DNA of 64,000 nucleotides from contig NZ_CAKKNC010000004.1 in assembly GCF_918741285.1 (NCBI RefSeq), positions 186,001-250,000 of the forward strand, in the 5' to 3' direction. Position 1 is the first letter of the stretch, and each line of letters starts with the position of its first letter. Position numbers and translations under genes: made by a program. Below are positions 9,226 to 17,779 of this stretch, piece after piece. The notes beneath the pieces were generated by a model that saw only the letters and a program-made list of their open reading frames with translations, was not told the origin of the DNA and did no database searches. The stretch is from Sphingobium sp. CECT 9361 (lineage in GTDB: Bacteria; Pseudomonadota; Alphaproteobacteria; Sphingomonadales; Sphingomonadaceae).

Positions 9226-10329
9226 ATGGGGCGGCAGATGATGGCATTGCAACGAAATGCATCCGAAACATCGGCAATACATCATCGGGCAGCAACCGTT
9301 TCCAGCTTTGCCCCGGATTGGATGCAAGATAAGCGACCATCCCTTCTGATCATCGGGCGCAATGCAGTACAGCCCCGGCTACGTGCCATGGCGGAAGCCG
9401 CTGGCGCGCGGTGCATTGGATGCATGACCGAAAAGGAAGCGATCGTGCGGTTGCCGCGCATCGTCGATGTGGATGTAGTGGCCATCGATTGCGCGCATCC
9501 CGATGGCGCCTTACCCGGTTTGCTTCCTTCGGTGGTGGCGCTGGTTCGTGACAACCGTGCCGCACTCGTGATCGCGACAAACGCCCATACGCTCGATGCC
9601 GCCTTTGCAGACCTCGGATTCTGCACACCGATAGAGGCGGCCGTGCAGTGGATGTTCGATCCGGTCGAAACGGATTGGGAGTCCGCGTTAGGCCAGGCGG
9701 TACATCGCACGGGTGTTTCGCCCAGCTTGCAGGATAGCGGGAAGGAACGCGATTACGCGCAACTCCAGAAGCTGAGCGAAGAAGTGGAGCAACTGGCGCG
9801 CAGGCTGGACAAGCTCCGCTACAATGGCGGAGACGCTGAAAACGGCGACATGCACGACAGCGCACAAGACGCGCTACCCCATCATCGTTCCGGCAAACCG
9901 GTAGCGACCATGCACTCCGGTCGAGAATGGCCCTTGCAATCGGCAGGGCGGAACATGCCGCTGCGCGATCAGGACGATACCCTGACCGCTGCAACCGTCC
10001 GCGCACTGTTACGATCGCGGCGTTTGCGCGATGAGTTTTTCGGGGAGGAGCTGTTTGCCGATCCGGCGTGGGATATGATGCTGGACCTGATGGCAGCGCG
10101 CCTGTCGGGAGAGCGCGTGTCCGTATCCAGCCTGTGCATTGCCTCCGCCGTTCCGCCAACGACCGCGCTGCGATGGATACGCCACCTGACCGATCGGGGC
10201 ATCGTCGAACGTCGCCCGGATCCGCATGACGGCCGGCGGGTGTTCATTGCTTTATCAGACCAATCTGCAAGCGCGATACATCGTTGGTATTCCACTACAC
10301 GCAGCCTGACGCGCGAGGGGTTGGACTAA
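9226..10329 (+). CDS. two-domain regulator: receiver-like N-terminus with MarR-type winged helix
   Basis: 367 residues. Residues 38-140 look like a response-regulator fold (strands LLIIG and VVAID, then VALVRDN and LVIAT), but the acidic pocket before the first strand end is replaced by GRN; only an Asp in VVAID sits where the phospho-acceptor would be. A coiled segment follows (LQKLSEEVEQLARRLDKLR). The C-terminal 95 residues are a MarR/winged-helix domain: AARLSGERVSVSSLCIASAV then ALRWIRHLTDRGIVERRPDPHDGRRVFIALS. The start is supported by GGAGGT five bases upstream. Sphingomonads carry several proteins of this kind; ligand and targets are unknown. Confidence 0.8.
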   Translation: MGRQMMALQRNASETSAIHHRAATVSSFAPDWMQDKRPSLLIIGRNAVQPRLRAMAEAAGARCIGCMTEKEAIVRLPRIVDVDVVAIDCAHPDGALPGLLPSVVALVRDNRAALVIATNAHTLDAAFADLGFCTPIEAAVQWMFDPVETDWESALGQAVHRTGVSPSLQDSGKERDYAQLQKLSEEVEQLARRLDKLRYNGGDAENGDMHDSAQDALPHHRSGKPVATMHSGREWPLQSAGRNMPLRDQDDTLTAATVRALLRSRRLRDEFFGEELFADPAWDMMLDLMAARLSGERVSVSSLCIASAVPPTTALRWIRHLTDRGIVERRPDPHDGRRVFIALSDQSASAIHRWYSTTRSLTREGLD

Positions 10330-10425
10330 ACACCCAAAGCGCGCCGAGGCTGTTTTCGAAGGGGGATTACGAAATCAGTCGATCATATGTTATCAGGAAT
10401 GTTCCCGGATAGCGGTCAATGTGGC

Positions 10426-10453
10426 TTGACCTTTGACCAAAACGACCTAGATG
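10426..10453 (+). promoter_or_regulatory. sigma-70-type promoter of tRNA-Val
   Basis: TTGACC at 10426-10431 and TAGATG at 10448-10453 are separated by 16 bases and lie about 20 bases before the tRNA 5' end, as expected for a strong stable-RNA promoter. Confidence 0.55.
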
Positions 10454-10473
10454 TCCGATCCACCCTGAAAAGG

Positions 10474-10549
10474 GGGCGATTAGCTCAGTTGGTAGAGCGT
10501 CTCGTTTACACCGAGAATGTCGGCGGTTCGAGCCCGTCATCGCCCACCA
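10474..10549 (+). tRNA. tRNA-Val (anticodon UAC)
   Basis: 76 bases including an encoded CCA. The acceptor stem is GGGCGAT pairing with ATCGCCC. The D-arm TTAGCTCAGTTGGTAGAGC and T-arm GGCGGTTCGAGCCCGTC are standard. The anticodon stem TCTCG/CGAGA encloses the loop TTTACAC, giving anticodon TAC. No repeat of its 3' end was noticed in the window, so there is no sign that it serves as an attachment site here. Confidence 0.97.
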
Positions 10550-10611
10550 CCTCCCCATATCCCGCCTAATCCCTTAGCAGATACACAGATGCGCCGGGCG
10601 TGTGGCTGTGG

Positions 10612-11622
10612 TCATGCCCCGAGTATGCGCCGGTACAGGTCGATATAGGCGTCCGCCATGCGCTCTATCGAGAAGCGGTCGGCCACGGTTTTGCGGACCT
10701 GAGCACGGTCGATCTCATCCAGACGATCGATTGCTCGGAGCGCACCGTGGATGTCATCGACGAGGAAGCCGTTGACACCATGCTCGATCAATTCGGGCAT
10801 GGAACCCCGGTTCGTCGCGATGACGGGGGTGCCCGATGCCATCGCTTCGATCACGGATAGTCCGAAAGGCTCATCGAAATTGATCAGGTGAAGCAGCGCC
10901 TGTGCCGAACCGAGCGCCTCTCTGCGCGCCGCCCCTCCGACCGCGCCATGATAACGGACAATGTCGCCATCGACAGAAGGGACGATCTCCCGTTCATAAT
11001 AGCCTTCGTCCTGAACGATGCCATAGAGGTCGAGCGATCGGTTGGCCGCCTGGGCGACCACTATGGCTTCCTTGGCCCCCTTGTCAGGATGAATGCGCCC
11101 GAAAAACAGAAGGCCGTCTCCGCCGTCAGGATTGAAGGTGAAATCGTCGATCGGGATGCCGTGGTGGATCGTGGCGGCGTAGCGCAAGTCCGGGTGACGG
11201 TCCGCATCGCTGATCGCGACATAGTGAACGCGATGCTGAAAAGGCGCATACATCGGCAGGATGCGGTCCGACGAAAAGCCATGAATGGTTGTGACGATGG
11301 GCGTATCGACAAGTCCGGAAAAAGCATGGGCGGGGAAATCGGCCTGATTGTGGATGAGGTCGAACTTACCGGCCTGCTCGAACAGATGCGCGAGATGGCG
11401 AAATTCCCAGACCTTGGCATCGATCGCCGGATCTTCGGAATAGGGGGCGGGGACCACGCCATCCAGCTTTGCGGAAGTGATGCTGTCCTGAGTCGCGAAC
11501 AAGGTGACATCTACGTCACGCGCAACGAGTGCCTCGGTCAGAAGGCTCGTCACCAGTTCCCAGGGACCATAATGGCGCGGGGGTGTTCGCCAGGCGATGG
11601 GCGCAAGCATTGCGATCTTCAT
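10612..11622 (-). CDS. glycosyltransferase family 4
   Basis: 336 residues. A GT-B retaining glycosyltransferase of the GT4 kind. The N-terminal Rossmann half starts MKIAMLAPIAWRTPPRHYGP with a GPWE acceptor loop. The C-terminal nucleotide-sugar half has LLFFGRIHPDKGAKEAI and the EX7E region EPFGLSVIEAMASGTPVI, then RGSMPELIEHGVNGFLVDD. It transfers a sugar from a nucleotide donor to an unknown acceptor. The ATG at 11622 lies one base past the stop of the upstream GH13 gene (TGACATG), so the two are translationally coupled. The upstream part of the frame is non-homologous and is excluded. Confidence 0.9.
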   Translation of the reverse strand: MKIAMLAPIAWRTPPRHYGPWELVTSLLTEALVARDVDVTLFATQDSITSAKLDGVVPAPYSEDPAIDAKVWEFRHLAHLFEQAGKFDLIHNQADFPAHAFSGLVDTPIVTTIHGFSSDRILPMYAPFQHRVHYVAISDADRHPDLRYAATIHHGIPIDDFTFNPDGGDGLLFFGRIHPDKGAKEAIVVAQAANRSLDLYGIVQDEGYYEREIVPSVDGDIVRYHGAVGGAARREALGSAQALLHLINFDEPFGLSVIEAMASGTPVIATNRGSMPELIEHGVNGFLVDDIHGALRAIDRLDEIDRAQVRKTVADRFSIERMADAYIDLYRRILGA

Positions 11623-11623
11623 G

Positions 11624-13240
11624 TCAGTTATCCCGTTCGAGGCGCAGGACCAGCCCTTCATCCCCGTGGAGCGTCCCGTCCATCGGGTGGGAGGGTAATG
11701 TGGAAGCCAGCACCTCCGCGATGCGGACGCCGACGGGCAACAGCAGTTGTCGGGGTTCGGCACAAAGGTTGAGGGCGATCAACAGGCGGTCATCGTCATG
11801 CCAGCGCTCATAGGCCAGCACGTCGCTATCACCAACTGCGATCGCTATGCCGCCGATTGCCAGCGCTTGCGCGACCCGGCGCAGGGCTATCAAGGCGCGG
11901 TAGAGCGCCAGCATTGAATCCGGGTCGGCCAATTGCGCGTCCACATTGCGCACCGGCCAGTCGGCGTTGAGCGGCAACCAGGGCTTGCCGGCCGTGAAGC
12001 CTGCGTTGGCGGACGCGTCCCACGGCATCGGCGTGCGCGACCTATCGCGCCCGATATCGAGCGTGGGCTGTCGCCAATGCTGGGGATCGCGGATGCGGTC
12101 CGGGGGGATATCGACGGGACCGATGCCGATCTCATCGCCCTGATAGAGCGTCGGCGTGCCCCGCAATGTGAGGAGAAGCATGGCCGCGACGCGCGCCTGC
12201 GCCTCGCCGATCCGCGCGGCAATGCGGGGCGCGTCGTGGCTGCCGATCACCCAGTTGGGCCAGCCGAAGGGCGGCAACGACGCCTCATAGTCGGCAATGA
12301 TGCGGGTCAGCGTCGCGGCGTTCCAGTCATTCTCGATCAACTGAAAGTTGAAAGGCAGATGCACCTGCGGACGATCCGGCGTACCGTACCAGCGGGCATG
12401 GCGGTCGTTGGGGAGGAAAATCTCGCCGATCAGGACACGCTCGCCATAGCTGTCGGCAAGCGCGCGCATGTCGGCTGAAATGGCGTGGGCTTCGGGCTGG
12501 TCCGTGGAATGACGCTGGATCAGCTTGTCACGTTCGGTCTGGGCAGACGTCCAATGGAGGTTCGGGGGATTGTCGGGCAGTCCCTCAGCCTTGACGATGT
12601 GCCAGAGCACGTCGATGCGAAAGCCATCGACGCCGCGATCCATCCAGAACCGGAGGACGTCCATCATGGCTGCCCGCAGCGCCGGGTTGCGCCAGTTGAG
12701 GTCCGGTTGCTCCTTCAGGAAGGCGTGGAGATAATATTGGCCGGTTTGGGCATCCCATTCCCAAGCCGATCCGCCAAAATCGCTGATCCAGTTGTTCGGC
12801 GGTCCACCGCCCGGCGCAGGATCGCGCCAGATGTACCAGTCGCGCTTGGGATCGTCCCGCGATGATCGGCTTGCAAGGAACCAGGGATGCTGGTCGGAGC
12901 TATGGTTCGGCACAAAGTCGAGAATGAGTTTCAACCCGCGCGCATGGGCTGCGGCCAGCAGGCTGTCGAACGCGGCAAGGTCACCGAACATCGGGTCGAT
13001 GCCGCAATAGTCGGCCACATCATATCCGAAATCCGCCATGGGTGAGGGAAAGACGGGCGATAGCCAGATGGCGTCCACGCCCAACGCCGCGATGTAATCG
13101 AGGCGCGCCAAAACACCCGCAAGGTCGCCGATGCCATCCCCGTCGCTGTCCTGAAACGAGCGCGGATAGACCTGATAGATTACGCCGCTTTCCCACCATG
13201 GATGGTGCGCGACCGCACCTGATAAGGTGGGTGATGACAT
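11624..13240 (-). CDS. GH13 alpha-glucosidase (oligo-1,6-glucosidase/alpha-glucosidase type)
   Basis: 538 residues, cytoplasmic (no signal peptide). The (beta/alpha)8 alpha-amylase fold has the conserved regions in order: DFVPNHSS, the nucleophile Asp210 in GFRID, the acid/base Glu273 in LIGEIF, and Asp336 in IGSHDAPR. The last is normally NHD; here the Asn is Ser. QGDEIG follows, and ILDFVPNHSSDQHPWF with GVDAIWLSP marks the oligosaccharide-hydrolysing subgroup rather than endo-amylases. It would release glucose from alpha-glucosides or act as a transglucosidase. The ATG at 13240 begins where the family begins. It is the first gene of a coupled pair with the GT4. Confidence 0.9.
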   Translation of the reverse strand: MSSPTLSGAVAHHPWWESGVIYQVYPRSFQDSDGDGIGDLAGVLARLDYIAALGVDAIWLSPVFPSPMADFGYDVADYCGIDPMFGDLAAFDSLLAAAHARGLKLILDFVPNHSSDQHPWFLASRSSRDDPKRDWYIWRDPAPGGGPPNNWISDFGGSAWEWDAQTGQYYLHAFLKEQPDLNWRNPALRAAMMDVLRFWMDRGVDGFRIDVLWHIVKAEGLPDNPPNLHWTSAQTERDKLIQRHSTDQPEAHAISADMRALADSYGERVLIGEIFLPNDRHARWYGTPDRPQVHLPFNFQLIENDWNAATLTRIIADYEASLPPFGWPNWVIGSHDAPRIAARIGEAQARVAAMLLLTLRGTPTLYQGDEIGIGPVDIPPDRIRDPQHWRQPTLDIGRDRSRTPMPWDASANAGFTAGKPWLPLNADWPVRNVDAQLADPDSMLALYRALIALRRVAQALAIGGIAIAVGDSDVLAYERWHDDDRLLIALNLCAEPRQLLLPVGVRIAEVLASTLPSHPMDGTLHGDEGLVLRLERDN

Positions 13241-13399
13241 GAGCGGGTCCGATCTGTGACAGATAGTTGCTCGCTCAACGATCGGCAGGCGCGGTCGTTG
13301 CAACGGGAAGTCAAAGCGTACAGCTAGATACGATTTGATACACTTAATCCGTTGCCACTGGATTGCCGCGCGCCTTTGCGGCGGCTAGGCAGTCGCGCA

Positions 13400-14155
13400 A
13401 TGCCCCCCGCATCGACTTCTTATACCACCCCCGCAACGCGACGCCGGATCACGGCCCTCGCGCTGACGCTGCTGGTGCATCTCCTGCTGCTGTTCCTGCT
13501 GCTCAATCTGGGGCCAGCGTCGATCCGGAAAAAGCTGGAGGATCGGATGCCGGTCACGTTCACGTTGATGCCGGAGCCGGAGGCGGGGCCGAAGACCGCA
13601 CCCAATCCGGTAAAGTCGAAGAATAAGAGCAGTGAGGACGCGCCGCCGGTGCCCGCCACCGTCCGGCCCCCCGCTGCGGTGGTGGAAAAGACGCCGCCGA
13701 CGCCGGACCTGCCCTTCATCAAGATGAGCCGACAGGATTACGCAGCGGCCGACATCGGCAACAAGCCATCGACACAGGGCGGCGGGGCTTCCGCCGGAGC
13801 GGGCAGCGGCAAGACCAGCAGCTCGACTTATGGTCCCGGTGAAGGTCCCGGCGGCGAACCGCTGTTCGAAGCCGACTGGTACAGACGGCCCACTAATGCG
13901 GAATTGGCGACCTATCTGCCATCCAACGCGCCGCGCACGGGTTGGGGGCTGGTGGCGTGCAAGACGGTGGAGAATTTCCATGTCGAAAACTGCCAGTCGC
14001 TGGGGGAATCGCCGCTCGGTTCCGGCTTTGCGCGGGCGGTGCGGCAGGCGGCGTGGCAATTTCTCGTTCGTCCGCCGCGTATCGGGGGCAAGTCACAGGT
14101 CGGGGCGTGGGTGCGTATCCGGATCGACTATACTGAAAGCGGTGCCGCGCCCTGA
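13400..14155 (+). CDS. TonB-like cell-envelope protein
   Basis: 251 residues. It has one N-terminal membrane segment (ALALTLLVHLLLLFLLLNLG), a Pro/Lys-rich linker (residues 55-125) and a C-terminal globular part (about 165-245) that ends GAWVRIRIDY, resembling the TonB C-terminal partner domain. This architecture is that of an energy transducer, but the TonB box-binding YPxxA motif is not evident. The C-terminal Cys pair (VACKTVENFHVENCQS) is unusual. It is encoded alone on the plus strand inside a minus-strand carbohydrate block. A role in energising a receptor or in envelope stability is inference. Confidence 0.65.
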   Translation: MPPASTSYTTPATRRRITALALTLLVHLLLLFLLLNLGPASIRKKLEDRMPVTFTLMPEPEAGPKTAPNPVKSKNKSSEDAPPVPATVRPPAAVVEKTPPTPDLPFIKMSRQDYAAADIGNKPSTQGGGASAGAGSGKTSSSTYGPGEGPGGEPLFEADWYRRPTNAELATYLPSNAPRTGWGLVACKTVENFHVENCQSLGESPLGSGFARAVRQAAWQFLVRPPRIGGKSQVGAWVRIRIDYTESGAAP

Positions 14156-14159
14156 GCCT

Positions 14160-15677
14160 TTATTTCCGGCGGATCGCGGCGTCGAGTTTCTGCGCGCCCT
14201 GTTGCGGGGTCAACTTGTCCGAGTCGCGGTCCACGGTATAGTTGGCGTTCTGCATCTTCTCGACCGGGATACTGTCGATGAGCGGTCGGAGAGCCTTGGC
14301 GAAGGTGTCATCCTTGGCGCGGCGCGGAGATAGCAGGAGCAGCGCGTCATAGCGGGCGATGGCGCCTTTGGGATCCCTGAGCACTGCCAGCTTGTCAGCA
14401 GCTATGCGACCGTCTGAGGAAAAGGCCGATATGACATCGACGGTGCCGCTCTGCAGGGCGCGATACATGAAGGTCGGGCTGAAGGCGCGCGATTGGGCGA
14501 ACGCCATCGGGTAAGCCGCCTTGACCGATTTCCATTCGGGCCGCTCCAGAAATTCCAGGTCGGAGCCGAGGCGAAGCTGCGGGGAGGCTTGGGCCAAGTC
14601 GGCCAGCGTTGCGATCCGGCGCGCCTTCGCATCGGTACTGCGCATGGCGAAGACATAGGCATTTTCGAAACCCAACGATCCGAGGACATGCGCGCCACTG
14701 GTCCGTTGCATCCATGTGTCGATGGCCGGGATCATTTTGGCGGGTGGGAGGATGTCGGTTCGCTTCATTTCATTGGCCCAGAGCGTTCCGGCATAATCGA
14801 CATAGACGTCGATATCGCCGCTCGCCAGCGACCGGTAGATGACCGCGGAGCCAAGCCCTTCGCGATAGCGCACGGTGTAGCCCGCTGCCTCCAGCCGCGA
14901 TCCGATCAAGCGCGCAAGGATATACTGCTCGGAGAAGTTCTTGGCGCCGATGGTCACGACTTGTCGGGGGGCGGCGTGCAGGAGGGGCAGGCAGGATAAG
15001 CCGACACCTGAAAACACAATTGCGAGGGCCAGCCAGCTCTGGCGAGGCTTGCGCTGGCGGATGCCGCGTTCGGCCCAGGCGAGTAGCATATCGGTGACGA
15101 GCGCCAGTCCGGCGGCGGCGGCGCAGCCTTTCAGCACCAGCGCCCAGTTCTGCGTCTGCAACCCTGCGAAGATCGGATCGCCGAGGCTGGGTTGGCCGAC
15201 GGTGGTGGACAGTGTCGCCGCGCCGATGGTCCAGACGGCCGCTGTCCTGATCCCCGCCATCAGCACTGGTGCGACCAGTGGCAGTTCGACCAAGCGCAGC
15301 TTTTGCCCCGCCGACATGCCGACGCCATCGGCAGCCTCCAGCACGGCGGGATCGAGGTTCGCCAGCCCCGTCACACCGTTCCGCAGGATCGGGAGGACAG
15401 CGTAGAGGGCGAGGGCCAGCAGGGCGGGCAGAAAGCCGAGCGCCGGGATACCGCCGCCGACCCATCCCGACAGCCAGAGCAGGATCGGATAAAACAACGC
15501 CAGCAGCGCCAGCGCGGGGATGGTCTGCACCAGACTGGCAGCACCCAGAGCGATTTGCGCGACGCGGGCGTTGCGCGACGCCCAGAGGGTGAGCGGCAAG
15601 GCGATCAGCAGGCCGAGCAGCAAGGCGGCGGCGGCGAGTTGCACATGCGCTGCCAAAGGCGCGAGCAGATCGGTCAT
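14160..15677 (-). CDS. betaine/choline-type ABC transporter, fused permease and substrate-binding protein
   Basis: 505 residues. Residues 1-210 form an OpuCB/ProW-type permease with about five or six membrane helices and the EAA loop (LDPAVLEAADGVGMSAGQKL). Residues 235-505 are an OpuCC-type binding domain (VTIGAKNFSEQYILARLIG, then GLGSAVIYRSLASGDIDVYVDYAG). The fusion tethers the solute receptor to the pore, as in OpuA-like importers of quaternary-amine osmolytes. Here the binding domain follows a C-terminal membrane helix (about 215-235), so it would face the periplasm. It overlaps the ATPase gene by four bases (ATGA). Exact substrate is not predictable. Confidence 0.9.
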   Translation of the reverse strand: MTDLLAPLAAHVQLAAAALLLGLLIALPLTLWASRNARVAQIALGAASLVQTIPALALLALFYPILLWLSGWVGGGIPALGFLPALLALALYAVLPILRNGVTGLANLDPAVLEAADGVGMSAGQKLRLVELPLVAPVLMAGIRTAAVWTIGAATLSTTVGQPSLGDPIFAGLQTQNWALVLKGCAAAAGLALVTDMLLAWAERGIRQRKPRQSWLALAIVFSGVGLSCLPLLHAAPRQVVTIGAKNFSEQYILARLIGSRLEAAGYTVRYREGLGSAVIYRSLASGDIDVYVDYAGTLWANEMKRTDILPPAKMIPAIDTWMQRTSGAHVLGSLGFENAYVFAMRSTDAKARRIATLADLAQASPQLRLGSDLEFLERPEWKSVKAAYPMAFAQSRAFSPTFMYRALQSGTVDVISAFSSDGRIAADKLAVLRDPKGAIARYDALLLLSPRRAKDDTFAKALRPLIDSIPVEKMQNANYTVDRDSDKLTPQQGAQKLDAAIRRK

Positions 15678-16441
15678 GCGCCCAGCGCCGCCAGTCGCCG
15701 GGCATGATCGCGCGGCACGGCCAATAGCGCGTCGGCGGCGGCTCCGCCCCTCCCGGCCAGCAGGTCGGCGGGTGTGCCATCGGCGACGATCCGGCCCGCC
15801 TCCATCACCATGATGCGGTCGGCGAGCAGCAGCGCTTCGGCCATGTCATGCGTCACCATGACGGTGGTGAGGCGCAGCCGGTCGTGCAGGGCGCGGACCT
15901 GCTTGCCCAAGGCGTCACGGGTCACTGGATCGAGGGCGCCGAAGGGTTCGTCCATCAACAGGACATGCGGTTCGGTCGCCAGAGCGCGGGCCACGCCGAC
16001 GCGCTGCCGCTGTCCGCCCGAAAGCTGATCGGGCATCCGCGATCCGATGTCTTCGGGCAAGTCGACGAGGGTCAGCAGTTCAATAAGTCGACACGCGAAA
16101 AACGATTCACCGGCGATCCGCAAGCCGATGCCGATGTTCTGGGCGACCGTCATATGCGGAAAAAGACCAATATTTTGAAATACATAGCCTATTTTTCGGC
16201 GCAGTTCGACAGCGGAACCTTCCAACACGGATCGGCCGTCCAACTGAACGACGCCGCTGTCTGGTTGGACCAGCCGGTTGATCGACCGCAGCAAGGTGGA
16301 CTTGCCCGAACCCGATGCGCCGACCAAGGCAACGAAGCTGCCGCCGTCGATTGTGACGCGCACATCGTCCAGCGCCAGAACATCGCCGAAGCGCAATGTC
16401 ACATCGGTGAGATGGATCGACGGACCGGCTTCCCTGCCCAC
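15674..16441 (-). CDS. betaine/choline-type ABC transporter ATP-binding protein
   Basis: About 255 residues. An ABC ATPase with Walker A GASGSGKST, Q-loop GYVFQNIGLFPHMT, signature LSGGQRQRVGVARAL, Walker B VLLMDEPFGALD and switch His in VMVTHDMAEA. It pairs with the fused permease/receptor next to it (ATGA overlap). OpuCA/ProV relatives often carry C-terminal CBS domains that sense ionic strength; this one stops after the ATPase domain, so that regulation is absent. The frame is open further upstream into the GH130 gene, and no ATG fits; GTG at 16441 is the first start after the GH130 stop but lacks a clear ribosome-binding site. Confidence 0.85.
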   Translation of the reverse strand: MGREAGPSIHLTDVTLRFGDVLALDDVRVTIDGGSFVALVGASGSGKSTLLRSINRLVQPDSGVVQLDGRSVLEGSAVELRRKIGYVFQNIGLFPHMTVAQNIGIGLRIAGESFFACRLIELLTLVDLPEDIGSRMPDQLSGGQRQRVGVARALATEPHVLLMDEPFGALDPVTRDALGKQVRALHDRLRLTTVMVTHDMAEALLLADRIMVMEAGRIVADGTPADLLAGRGGAAADALLAVPRDHARRLAALGA

Positions 16442-16479
16442 TTGGCTATCGCGGAAGGAGGACCGGCACGATCCTCCCC

Positions 16480-17763
16480 CTAATCCATCAGCGCCAGAAG
16501 TTCCGGCACCGGCACGAACGCGAACGCCACCGAGCTGTCCGCGACGCCATAGGGCATGAAGATATTGCCGCCATGCTTCATCGCGCCGCAGGTGTAGACG
16601 ACGTTGGGCACGTAGCCTTCGCGTTCGCCTTCCCCTGCACCCAATATCGGCGCCCGTGTGCGGCGCAGGACGATGGAGGGGTCTTCCTTGTCCAGCAGCA
16701 CGGCGCCGATGGCATATTCGCGCATCGCGCCGACGCCATGCGTCAACAGCAGCCAGCCTTCGTCCAGTTCGATAGGCGCGCCGCAATTGCCGATCTGCAC
16801 CAGTTCCCAGGGATAGAGGGGGGTGAGTATCTTTTCGCCTTCGTCCCAGTGGGTCAGCGTATCGGACTTGATGAGATAGAGATTCTCCCCATCCTGTCGT
16901 CCGATCATCATATATTTCCCGCCGACCTTACGCGGGAAAAGCGCCATGCCCTTGTTGCGCGCGGCGCTGCCGGTGAGCGGGACCATGTCGAAGCGCCGGA
17001 AGTCGCGGGTGCGCAGCATTTCGGACTGGATCACATGGCCGTTATACGCGGTATAGGTGCCCAGCCATTCGACCATGCCGTCGTCATGATGGAACTGCAC
17101 CAGGCGGAGATCCTCCAAACCGTTGGCCTGCGCAGCGGTGATCGGGAACAGCACCGTGCCGGATACCGTACTGTCGGGATGGCGGAATACGGACACCACC
17201 CCTTCCTGCTTCACATCCTCGGCACCATAAGCGTCGGCGGCGGTGGCGAAAGGCGGTTGATGCGCGAGTTGCAGTTCGCCATCGGTGGTAATGACGCCCT
17301 CCCGGAACGCCACGGAACTGATGTGCCCTTCGCCTACGGCGCGCAGCGATAATATGATGCGGCAGCTTCCCTTGGCCATGCCGCTCTGATCGTAGTGCAA
17401 CACCACGCTGGGGTTCATCAATGCGGCAGCGGCGTAGCTATATTCGTGGCAGAAATAAGCCCCGATCAGCAATCGCCGTTCTTCGGACAAGGCGCTGTCG
17501 TCCAGATCGAGTTGCGCGCGAATTTCTTCGTAGCGGGTCCGAAACACCCGGCGCGTCTGCCAATGCCGCGCTTCGAAATCGCGCAGAACGTGCGCCAGTT
17601 GCTCGGTAACGGTTTCTTCGCTGAAACCGATGACTTCGGTCGCTATGCGCTGGGAACGGCTAGGCCCACCCTTGGTGCTTTGCCAACCCAGATGAAACGG
17701 CCGCACAACAACACGGGTGGCGTCCGCATAAAGACGCAGCGGCAAAGTATGACATTCGAGCAA
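16480..17763 (-). CDS. glycoside hydrolase family 130 protein (mannoside phosphorylase/mannosidase-like)
   Basis: 427 residues. A five-bladed propeller enzyme of GH130: NPSVVLHYDQS near residue 118, LGTYTAYNG, RNKGMALFPRKVGGKYMMIGRQDGENLYL, GNCGAPIELDEGWLLLTHGV and REGYVPNVVYTCGA are family landmarks. GH130 members phosphorolyse or hydrolyse beta-mannosides (beta-1,4 or beta-1,2). Which activity applies depends on phosphate-binding residues that I cannot assign confidently. The only in-frame start after an upstream stop is TTG at 17763, with a weak ribosome-binding site. It begins 16 bases after the GT4-fusion gene ends, so the two probably share a transcript. Confidence 0.85.
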   Translation of the reverse strand: MLECHTLPLRLYADATRVVVRPFHLGWQSTKGGPSRSQRIATEVIGFSEETVTEQLAHVLRDFEARHWQTRRVFRTRYEEIRAQLDLDDSALSEERRLLIGAYFCHEYSYAAAALMNPSVVLHYDQSGMAKGSCRIILSLRAVGEGHISSVAFREGVITTDGELQLAHQPPFATAADAYGAEDVKQEGVVSVFRHPDSTVSGTVLFPITAAQANGLEDLRLVQFHHDDGMVEWLGTYTAYNGHVIQSEMLRTRDFRRFDMVPLTGSAARNKGMALFPRKVGGKYMMIGRQDGENLYLIKSDTLTHWDEGEKILTPLYPWELVQIGNCGAPIELDEGWLLLTHGVGAMREYAIGAVLLDKEDPSIVLRRTRAPILGAGEGEREGYVPNVVYTCGAMKHGGNIFMPYGVADSSVAFAFVPVPELLALMD

Positions 17764-17779
17764 AAGAGATCATCCATTG

